Below, in pieces: positions 1 through 5,508 of a stretch of 9,839 nucleotides of DNA; positions within the stretch are counted from its first letter, which is position 1, and each line of letters begins with the position of its first letter. Made by a program: the position numbers and the translations under genes. Source of the DNA: Dehalococcoidia bacterium (GTDB lineage Bacteria; Chloroflexota; Dehalococcoidia; GIF9; UBA5629). The notes under the pieces were generated by a model. The model searched no databases and was not told the origin of the DNA. It was given only the letters and a program-made list of their open reading frames with translations. The DNA is taken from NCBI GenBank assembly GCA_016927965.1, contig JAFGLP010000192.1, positions 1 to 9,839 on the forward strand, given 5' to 3'.

Positions 1-374
1 GTACGGATATCTCTGCCTGTTTTATCGGGATCATAGCTTACAATTGAGCCGGTAGTATAGCGTGCGCTGCTGGCGATAACACCCGGTATGGCGTCGATTT
101 TGCGTTTAAGTATAGCTACCTGGGTAAGATATGGCTCAGCATTGCCCCACTGATCTTTGCCCGGCTGCACTACCAGGTTTGAGACGTAGTTGTTTTTACT
201 TTGCTGATAAATTAAGCTGACGGCACCGCTCAGTATGCCTGAAATTGTATTGATCTGCAGAAAGGCCAGCGTGGCGACCAATACTGTTAGTATGAGCGTT
301 CCCTTGTTACCGCGGGTAATATATTTGTAGAACAGGAAAAGTGAAGCCTTTAAATCATTTAATAAGTCACGCAT
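1..374 (-). CDS. ABC transporter permease, N-terminal part (FtsX/MacB-like), cut by window edge
   Basis: Reading the minus strand from the ATG at 374 gives 124 open codons that run off the left edge, so only the N-terminus is present. A short basic cytoplasmic start (MRDLLNDLKASLFLFYKYITRG) leads to one hydrophobic helix at about residues 25-47 (LILTVLVATLAFLQ), then an extracytoplasmic segment with NLVVQPG, a predicted helix LTQVAILKRKIDAIPGV and then ARYTTGSIV. This is the usual beginning of FtsX/MacB-type permeases: TM1 followed by a large external domain in which 'the I.. IPGV' segment is typical. Such permeases pair with an ATPase, and often an adaptor, to move lipids, peptides or drugs; the substrate cannot be told here. 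The start is 7 bp after the TetR stop, and its Shine-Dalgarno AGGTGA (387-382) contains that stop codon, so the two genes are probably translationally coupled. The family call is good; the subfamily is uncertain. Confidence 0.8.
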   Translation of the reverse strand, partial: MRDLLNDLKASLFLFYKYITRGNKGTLILTVLVATLAFLQINTISGILSGAVSLIYQQSKNNYVSNLVVQPGKDQWGNAEPYLTQVAILKRKIDAIPGVIASSARYTTGSIVSYDPDKTGRDIR

Positions 375-381
375 TTTTTCA

Positions 382-1002
382 TCACCTGGCTGCCAGTCCG
401 TAAATAAACAGTTTTCGCAGTTCCTCTGCCGTTTCTTTAATGCGGGACTTCTTAAAGGGACTGTCTCTACCTTCAAGCCTGTAAAGTATCATATTGCCAA
501 TAATGGACGCGGCGAGCGTGCGGGATATTACCCTGGCATCCATTTTACGGAAATGGCCTTCTTCGACCTGGTCAAGCAGATATTTTTCTATTCTTGTGAG
601 TAAAGGGCCAACCACCTGCGTAACATATTGCTGGCGGAGTTTAGGCTCACGCTGTATTTCAAAGAAGAGGAAGAGTATTTTATGCACATTATCCAGGCCG
701 AAGGACAGCCGCTCCTCAAATAGTGATTGTATAAGCTCTTCGCTATTCCCGGCTGGCGCATTTCCAAGTATCTTTACGAATTTAACAGAGAGCAGTGTAT
801 GGGCTATCAGCGATATCAATACATCCTGTTTGTCCTTGTAGTAATTGTAAATTGTGCCCACGCCGATGCCGGCTGCTGCTGCTATATCAGCTACAGTTGA
901 TTCTCCAAAACCCCTGGAAGAAAATACCGTAAGCGCAGCATCCAGTATCTGTTTCTGGCGTTCCCTGGTGATCTTTTCTTTGCGTTTCTGACGTGTTGCC
1001 AT
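382..1002 (-). CDS. TetR/AcrR-family transcriptional regulator
   Basis: A 206-residue protein of normal TetR length. A basic N-terminus (residues 1-17) leads into the TetR_N helix-turn-helix: helix 1 QILDAALTVFSSRGF (18-32), then TVADIAAAAGIGVGTIYNYYKDKQ (36-59), with the characteristic recognition helix VGTIYNYYKDK. The remaining ~140 residues form the helical ligand-binding and dimerisation domain, which diverges too much to predict an effector. TetR repressors bind palindromic operators as dimers and release on binding a small molecule. Here a perfect 16-bp palindrome lies 14 bp upstream of the start, so autorepression is likely. The ABC permease starts 7 bp downstream, suggesting the pair is an efflux-type regulator/transporter operon. 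The ATG at 1002 is chosen because it gives the full N-terminal arm; no strong Shine-Dalgarno site precedes it. Confidence 0.93.
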   Translation of the reverse strand: MATRQKRKEKITRERQKQILDAALTVFSSRGFGESTVADIAAAAGIGVGTIYNYYKDKQDVLISLIAHTLLSVKFVKILGNAPAGNSEELIQSLFEERLSFGLDNVHKILFLFFEIQREPKLRQQYVTQVVGPLLTRIEKYLLDQVEEGHFRKMDARVISRTLAASIIGNMILYRLEGRDSPFKKSRIKETAEELRKLFIYGLAAR

Positions 1003-1015
1003 GGTTTAAAATATA

Positions 1016-1031
1016 GAATGAATATTCATTC
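1016..1031. promoter_or_regulatory. Palindromic TetR-type operator
   Basis: GAATGAATATTCATTC is a perfect 16-bp inverted repeat placed between the predicted -10 box (1039-1044) and the start codon of the TetR gene (1002), covering the expected transcription start at about 1032. The GAATGAAT/ATTCATTC half-sites resemble operators known for several TetR-family repressors. Binding here would block RNA polymerase directly, so this is a strong candidate for autoregulation of the TetR-permease operon. Confidence 0.75.
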
Positions 1032-1038
1032 AATATTT

Positions 1039-1068
1039 ATAGTAGCAGCTAATATGATAAAGTGTCAA
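1039..1068 (-). promoter_or_regulatory. Predicted sigma-70-type promoter of the TetR-permease operon
   Basis: On the minus strand a perfect -35 box TTGACA (1068-1063) is followed after 18 bp by TACTAT (1044-1039), a 4-of-6 match to the -10 consensus. The predicted start is near 1032, inside the edge of the palindromic operator, giving a leader of about 30 nt. A separate inverted repeat TGTCA-ATG-TGACA (1063-1075) overlaps the -35 box. Confidence 0.6.
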
Positions 1069-1075
1069 TGTGACA
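1063..1075. repeat. Inverted repeat overlapping the -35 box
   Basis: TGTCA (1063-1067) and TGACA (1071-1075) are exact inverted copies separated by ATG. The repeat overlaps the TTGACA -35 element of the minus-strand promoter. It differs in sequence from the 16-bp operator, so if it is a protein site it would belong to another regulator; a chance palindrome of this size is also possible. Confidence 0.35.
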
Positions 1076-1127
1076 TGATGATATTGGGAGTATTCATATA
1101 CTGTTGATAGTTTTAATAGGATGAATC

Positions 1128-1136
1128 TGATATGAT
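1128..1136 (+). promoter_or_regulatory. Possible extended -10 promoter for the first glycosyltransferase
   Basis: TG-A-TATGAT matches an extended -10 element (TGn plus a 5-of-6 -10 hexamer) 32 bp upstream of the ATG at 1169. The best -35-like hexamer, TTGATA at 1104-1109, is 21 bp away, which is too far for a standard promoter. Extended -10 promoters can work without a good -35. The 1003-1168 divergent region has no other plus-strand candidate that I can see. Confidence 0.4.
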
Positions 1137-1168
1137 ATGGGCACCGAGAGAAATCAGGGCCTGTTGCT

Positions 1169-2413
1169 ATGAGAATATGCATACTTAGCTATCGCAGTTA
1201 CCCGTATTCCGGGGGACAGGGTATCTATATGCGCTATTTAAGTAATGCCTTGAGGGACCTGGGGCATGAGGTGGATATGATGTCGGGCCCACCATATCCT
1301 ATCGTTGATGACGGTGTCGGGCTGATAAAATTGCCCAGCCTTGATCTATATGCCTGCACCTCCGTGCAGAGGCTTTTTATAGACCCGCGTAAATTGAATA
1401 CCTATGCTAATTTTATAGAGTGGGGAGGTACCGTCACCGGTTATTTTTCTGAGCCGCTTTCTTTCGGGATGCGTGCTTACCAGTACCTGTGTAAGGAAAC
1501 TCACAAGAAATACGACGTAATACATGATAACCAGACGCTTGCCTACGGCATAGTAGATATTCAAAAAGCAGGCTACCCGGTTGTTGAGACCATACATCAC
1601 CCGGTTACGATAGACCGTGACCTGGCGATAAGCACGGCTAGGACACTTAAAGAGAAGCTGGGATACCGGCGATGGTTCTCTTTTACAGCTATGCAGATAA
1701 AAGTTGCGCAGCAGTTAAATCATATTATTACTGTCTCCGAAATGGCCAAGAAACATATTCGCGATGTATTCAACGTGCCGGAAAGCAGTTTGAAAGTGAT
1801 ATATAACGGTATCGATACGGAGAAGTTCAGCCCTTCTGATGAAGTTAAGCGGGCCGAAGACACGATATTAATGGTTATGAGCCGCGACACTATTGTGAAG
1901 GGGCTGCGTTTCCTGTTGGAAGCTCTGTCAGAACTGAGGAAAAAATATGATTTGAAGCTGGTGGTGGTGGGGCGTACTATGGGGGATGGCGTTACAGAGA
2001 ATTTAATGGAAAAACTGGGGATCACTCAGTATGTTGATTTTAGGGATCAAATTGAAACAGAGGAGCTTATAAGGCTTTATAGAATTGCGACATTGGTTGC
2101 AATACCATCCACCTATGAAGGCTTTGGATTACCTGCTGCGGAGGCCATGTCCTGCGGTGCGCCGGTAGTCTCCACTACAGCGGGAGCTTTGCCGGAGGTT
2201 GTGGGAGATGCTGGCATTTTGATTCCGCCGGCAGACCCGGTGAAGCTTGCTGCAGCTATTGCACAACTGATAGATAATCCTGCCAGAAGAAATGAGTATA
2301 GTATCCTGGGCAGAAAGCGTATTCTGAATAATTTCAGCTGGAAGGATGCAGCCATGCATACACTCGGCGTATATGAACAAGCAATTGATCATAAACGCGT
2401 TGCTAAAAGATAA
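1169..2413 (+). CDS. GT4-family glycosyltransferase (GT-B fold), first of a tandem pair
   Basis: A 414-residue protein, typical GT4 length. The N-terminal Rossmann domain begins directly with RICILSYRSYPYSGGQGIY, whose GGQGIY (15-20) is the acceptor-side glycine loop. TIHHP (141-145) and YNGID (212-216) mark conserved positions before the C-terminal donor domain. The donor domain contains R239-x4-K244 (SRDTIVKG), the Arg/Lys pair that normally contacts the nucleotide-sugar phosphates, and the E317-x7-E325 motif (EGFGLPAAE) followed by AMSCGAPVV. It has no signal peptide or clear membrane segment, so it is probably cytosolic or peripheral. It should transfer a sugar from a nucleotide sugar with retention; donor and acceptor are not readable. 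The ATG is supported by the aligned start of the downstream paralogue and by an in-frame stop at 1133; AGGG at 1156-1159 is a weak Shine-Dalgarno. In context it may build the oligosaccharide acted on by the neighbouring toroid protein and methyltransferase. Confidence 0.92.
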   Translation: MRICILSYRSYPYSGGQGIYMRYLSNALRDLGHEVDMMSGPPYPIVDDGVGLIKLPSLDLYACTSVQRLFIDPRKLNTYANFIEWGGTVTGYFSEPLSFGMRAYQYLCKETHKKYDVIHDNQTLAYGIVDIQKAGYPVVETIHHPVTIDRDLAISTARTLKEKLGYRRWFSFTAMQIKVAQQLNHIITVSEMAKKHIRDVFNVPESSLKVIYNGIDTEKFSPSDEVKRAEDTILMVMSRDTIVKGLRFLLEALSELRKKYDLKLVVVGRTMGDGVTENLMEKLGITQYVDFRDQIETEELIRLYRIATLVAIPSTYEGFGLPAAEAMSCGAPVVSTTAGALPEVVGDAGILIPPADPVKLAAAIAQLIDNPARRNEYSILGRKRILNNFSWKDAAMHTLGVYEQAIDHKRVAKR

Positions 2414-2437
2414 CGTGTGCATCAAATTAGTTCGCTA

Positions 2438-2466
2438 TTGAAAAAACGATAAAATAAATGTAAAAT
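2438..2466 (+). promoter_or_regulatory. Predicted sigma-70-type promoter between the two glycosyltransferases
   Basis: TTGAAA (2438-2443) is followed after an ideal 17-bp A/T-rich spacer by TAAAAT (2461-2466); each hexamer is a 5-of-6 consensus match. It lies in the 98-bp gap after the first glycosyltransferase and predicts transcription from about 2473, a leader of roughly 39 nt. The second glycosyltransferase and the toroid gene may therefore be expressed apart from the first glycosyltransferase. No terminator is visible in the gap. Confidence 0.6.
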
Positions 2467-2511
2467 TTGGCGTTGCTTTTATATTAGGGGTTTTGATTCG
2501 GGTTGAAAAAG

Positions 2512-3762
2512 ATGCGTATATGTTTGCTCAGCTACAGGGCATATAAATACTCAGGCGGCCAGGGAATATATGTCAGGTACCTCAGTCAATCTTTACAAAA
2601 GTTGGGGCATCAGGTGGATGTTGTGGCAGGTCCGCCGTATCCTGACCTGGTGGATGGCGTCAAGCTGATAAAGCTACCCAGCCTTGATCTGTACCGTTTT
2701 CCTGAATACAGGCGGTATTTTATTAATCCGTTATGGCTGAATACATGGCCTAATTTTGTTGAATGGATAGGCGAATGCGGTGGATTCTTCACAGAGCCGG
2801 CTACTTTCGGTATGCGTGCTTACAATATGTTTCATCAGGATGGCCACCTTAAAAGATACGATATCATCCACGATAATCAGTGTATAACCGAGGGGATATT
2901 TAAAATCAGGCAGCTCGGCAAGCCAATGGTCACTACCATTCATCACCCGATCACGATAGACCGCCAGCTTGCTCTCAAGGCCGCTGATTCATTTATTCGT
3001 ACACTGGGTATCAAACGCTGGTATGCCTTCGTTGATACTCAGATAAAAGTGGCCAGGCGGCTGTCGCATTTCATCACTGATTCGGAGAATTCCCTGAGAG
3101 AGATCATGGACGGTTTCGGCCTGGGCGCGGATAAATTTAAAATAATTTATTGCGGCGTTGACCAGGATATCTTCAAGGAGCAGCTCGGAGTCGAGCGTTC
3201 TCCTAACCGCATACTGGTCATTAACAGCGGTGATACGCCTTTGAAAGGGCTGAAATACCTGCTTGAGGCTGTTGCAGAAATAAGAAAATCCCGGTCAATT
3301 GAGCTGGTTATAGTGGGTACACCGATGCGCAAAGGGTACACAGAAGGGGTCATAGAGGAATTGGGGTTGGCTGATTGTGTCAAGTATACCGGGAAAATTG
3401 ATACCGATGATCTGGTACGGCACTACTCATCGGCTGCAATGCTGGTCGTGCCCTCGATTTATGAAGGTTTTGGATTGCCGGCCGCTGAGGCAATGTCCTG
3501 CGGAACACCCGTAATTTCAACCAGAGCAGGCGCGTTGCCCGAAGTTGTGGGGGACTCAGGCATACTGATCCCACCGGGCGATACGAGAGCGATTGTTGAG
3601 GCAGTTAAAGGATTGCTGGATAACGAAAATAAGCGAAGAGCGATGGGTACGAGTGGTAAGAAGAGGGTCAGTCGACTTTTTAACTGGGATAATACTGCCG
3701 CGCAGACAGCGGATTATTACCGGGAAGCTATTGAAACGCAAGTGCAGGAAAAGACGGAGTGA
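2512..3762 (+). CDS. GT4-family glycosyltransferase (GT-B fold), second of a tandem pair
   Basis: A 416-residue paralogue of the preceding protein: over the first 61 residues 45 are identical, and the similarity continues to the C-terminus. It keeps GGQGIY (15-20), TIHHP, YCGVD and the E318-x7-E326 donor motif (EGFGLPAAE, then AMSCGTPVI). In place of the SRD-x3-K of its partner it reads NSGDTPLKG, so the usual phosphate-binding Arg is a Gly (residue 240) while the Lys (245) is kept. This suggests an altered donor or catalytic role, not loss of the fold. The ATG at 2512 is chosen because MRIC aligns exactly with the start of the paralogue; a TTG at 2503 would add three residues (MKK) and has AGGGG 12 nt upstream, so it remains possible. 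The toroid gene follows after 3 bp, so the two are clearly one transcription unit. Confidence 0.92.
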   Translation: MRICLLSYRAYKYSGGQGIYVRYLSQSLQKLGHQVDVVAGPPYPDLVDGVKLIKLPSLDLYRFPEYRRYFINPLWLNTWPNFVEWIGECGGFFTEPATFGMRAYNMFHQDGHLKRYDIIHDNQCITEGIFKIRQLGKPMVTTIHHPITIDRQLALKAADSFIRTLGIKRWYAFVDTQIKVARRLSHFITDSENSLREIMDGFGLGADKFKIIYCGVDQDIFKEQLGVERSPNRILVINSGDTPLKGLKYLLEAVAEIRKSRSIELVIVGTPMRKGYTEGVIEELGLADCVKYTGKIDTDDLVRHYSSAAMLVVPSIYEGFGLPAAEAMSCGTPVISTRAGALPEVVGDSGILIPPGDTRAIVEAVKGLLDNENKRRAMGTSGKKRVSRLFNWDNTAAQTADYYREAIETQVQEKTE

Positions 3763-3765
3763 ATA

Positions 3766-4830
3766 ATGTATGAGGAAAGCAATGCTAAACCCGGGTCGTA
3801 TAGCATCGACAACATGTTATCCGACTGGTTCCTGAAGCCCACGTTGGAAGGCATTGTAGGTTTGCAGGAGAAGCAGGGTTCAGTTCCTGAACTGGCGGGA
3901 GGTATTGTCGAGCCATGGACACATGTGGAGTGTGCCATGGCTATTGACGCCGGCAACTATCATGATGAGGCTGAAAGAGCTTATAAATGGCTGGCGGATG
4001 TTCAACTCGCTGATGGGAGCTGGTATGCTAATTACCAGTATGGCTTGCCAAGGGATTTGTACAAAGTCTCGCATGCGATCTCGTATATAGCGGTTGGTGT
4101 TTTGCATCATTACATAATAACAGGTGATTTAAAATTTGTACGTGACTTGTGGCCAAGTGTGCGATCTGCAATTAATTTTATACTTGAAATGAGGGGACCT
4201 GACGGCGAAATTTATTGGGCAAGAGATGTAAATGGCCAGGTATATCCCTCGGCGCAGATAGCAAGCTGTAGTTCATCTTACCTTAGCATCAAATGCGCTT
4301 TGCGGATAGCTGAGATGATGGGAGAGGAATACCGGGAATGGATGTACGCCAATGAACGCCTGCGTTATGTAATTTTAAGAATGCCGCTGCCGTATGCAAC
4401 TCCTGCTAACGGCGAAAACATTTCTGCCTTTGCTATGGATTGGTATTATCCTGCATTATGTAGCGTGATTAACGGACAGACTGCGGTAAGCCGGATTTAT
4501 GAAAGCTGGGACAAATTCATTGTTCATGGCAAAGGGTCGGTATGTAACCTGGAAAAGATGTGGGTAACCGCTGCAGAGACCAGTGAGCTTGCTATGTCTC
4601 TGGCTTTACATGGCGAATACAGACAGGCGGCAGTCGTTTATAACTGGATACACCATATGAGAGATGACGATGGCGCTTACTGGTATGGTATTGCATATCC
4701 GGAAAATGAAATATGGCCGCTTGAAAAGCCTTCCTGGACTTCGGCGGCAGTAGTATTAGCTGCGGATATGTTAAGACCGATGTCATCGACCAGTATATTA
4801 CTGGACCATAACAGTTCTACGTTTCTTTAG
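3766..4830 (+). CDS. (alpha/alpha)6-toroid protein, glycoside hydrolase-like (homologues often labelled 'prenyltransferase')
   Basis: A 354-residue, mostly helical protein without signal peptide or membrane helix. Aromatic-rich helix ends repeat along the chain: EPWTHVECAMAID (49-61), LADGSWYANY (81-90), YIAVGVLHHYIITGD (107-121), MDWYYPA (224-230), MWVTAAETSELAM (265-277) and DDDGAYWYG (300-308). This alternation is typical of (alpha/alpha)6 or terpenoid-cyclase-like toroids, the fold of many glucoamylase- and endomannosidase-like hydrolases. Glu55 and Glu271, in conserved-looking W-x-H-x-E and A-A-E-T contexts, are candidate general acid and base; this is an inference. As I recall, actinobacterial homologues are annotated 'prenyltransferase' but sit beside GT4 and methyltransferase genes, and the mycobacterial methylmannose-polysaccharide endomannosidase belongs to such a cluster. 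The start is fixed by GGAG at 3756-3759, 3 bp after the glycosyltransferase stop. Its last 33 bp overlap the convergent methyltransferase gene. A hydrolase fits better than a prenyltransferase because no DDxxD or QW motif is seen. Confidence 0.75.
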   Translation: MYEESNAKPGSYSIDNMLSDWFLKPTLEGIVGLQEKQGSVPELAGGIVEPWTHVECAMAIDAGNYHDEAERAYKWLADVQLADGSWYANYQYGLPRDLYKVSHAISYIAVGVLHHYIITGDLKFVRDLWPSVRSAINFILEMRGPDGEIYWARDVNGQVYPSAQIASCSSSYLSIKCALRIAEMMGEEYREWMYANERLRYVILRMPLPYATPANGENISAFAMDWYYPALCSVINGQTAVSRIYESWDKFIVHGKGSVCNLEKMWVTAAETSELAMSLALHGEYRQAAVVYNWIHHMRDDDGAYWYGIAYPENEIWPLEKPSWTSAAVVLAADMLRPMSSTSILLDHNSSTFL

Positions 4831-5439
4831 TATTCCAAGCGAGTCCACCATCGGCTGCTCATCGAATTGCCCGCTGGACAGGGCTTGCTTATATACCTCG
4901 TAAGGGGCTTGTCCACCTTTGGCCGGATCTGGATAAATATCATGGAATATCAGGTAGCCTCCCACTATAAGGTGCTTGTGCCAGCACAAGTAATCGGTAT
5001 GCGCTGCCTCATAGGTGTGTCCCCCATCTATAAAGACAAGGCTGAGAGGAATCATCCAATTTTTTGCTGCAACTTGTGACCAGGTAACCATGGGGACAAC
5101 AGTATCTTCCAGTCTGGCTTTTCTCAAGGTTGTTTTGAGCAGCGGGAAGCTGTCAATCTCTCCTTTTCTATCATCCCATATCTCGGGATCATAAAATAAT
5201 TGCCCTGGCTGCTGCTCTTCTGACCCGGTGTGGTGATCGATTGTAAATAGTGTTACTCCTCTTGCTTTACAGGCAGTACCCAGGTAAACTGCAGACTTGC
5301 CGCAAAAGCTGCCGATCTCCATGCACGGCCCGTGTACAGCCGCTTCCAGAGCAAGCTTGAAGAGAGTATTGCCTTCATATTCAGACAGGTATCCTTTCAC
5401 CTGAGATGCGAATGAGGGTGGATGATATTCGCTATTCAT
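4798..5439 (-). CDS. Class I SAM-dependent methyltransferase (Methyltransf_24-like)
   Basis: A 213-residue single-domain protein. Motif I is CMEIGSFCGKSAVYL (39-53), giving the ExGxxxGKS form of the SAM-binding loop. TLFTIDHH (63-70) supplies the acidic residue (Asp68) after strand 2. SLVFIDGGHTYEAAHTDY (133-150) and GGYLIFHDIY (160-169) are the strand 4/5 signatures of the Methyltransf_24 and cephalosporin-hydroxylase-like group. Asp138, His141, His166 and Asp167 could hold a divalent metal, as in several sugar O-methyltransferases; that role is inferred. The substrate is probably a glycan made by the convergent glycosyltransferase genes. The ATG at 5439 is supported by GGTGAT (5450-5445). 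The gene lies 69 bp after the large surface-protein gene on the same strand with no terminator visible between them, and its 3' end overlaps the toroid gene by 33 bp. Confidence 0.88.
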   Translation of the reverse strand: MNSEYHPPSFASQVKGYLSEYEGNTLFKLALEAAVHGPCMEIGSFCGKSAVYLGTACKARGVTLFTIDHHTGSEEQQPGQLFYDPEIWDDRKGEIDSFPLLKTTLRKARLEDTVVPMVTWSQVAAKNWMIPLSLVFIDGGHTYEAAHTDYLCWHKHLIVGGYLIFHDIYPDPAKGGQAPYEVYKQALSSGQFDEQPMVDSLGILKKRRTVMVQ

Positions 5440-5508
5440 GTTTTATCACCATGCATGGTCCCATACGCCAGCGCTGCTGCATATTGTACAGGATATAACT
5501 CCTGGTAG
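5440..5508 (-). other. Short intergenic gap without terminator
   Basis: The 69 bp between the surface-protein stop and the methyltransferase start hold a 5-bp stem CAGGA/TCCTG with a 6-nt loop (5489-5504) and a 12-bp palindrome ACCATGCATGGT (5448-5459). Neither has a U-tract on the minus strand, so I see no intrinsic terminator. Read-through from the surface-protein gene into the methyltransferase gene is plausible. Confidence 0.5.

Noticed and set aside
494..841. A 115-codon open frame on the plus strand opposite the TetR gene
   Set aside because: The opposite strand encodes a clear TetR helix-turn-helix; this frame's serine- and cysteine-rich product resembles nothing and lacks a start signal.
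1089..1102. Inverted repeat AGTAT-TCAT-ATACT near the glycosyltransferase promoter as a second TetR operator
   Set aside because: It shares only TTCAT with the perfect operator and is A/T-rich with short arms; chance is the simpler explanation.
2503..2511. TTG start adding MKK to the second glycosyltransferase
   Set aside because: The ATG at 2512 aligns exactly with the start of the paralogue (MRIC), and AGGGG is 12 nt from the TTG, longer than usual. Not fully excluded.
5489..5504. Hairpin CAGGA-TATAAC-TCCTG just after the surface-protein stop as a terminator
   Set aside because: The stem is only 5 bp and no U-tract follows on the minus strand, so intrinsic termination is not supported.
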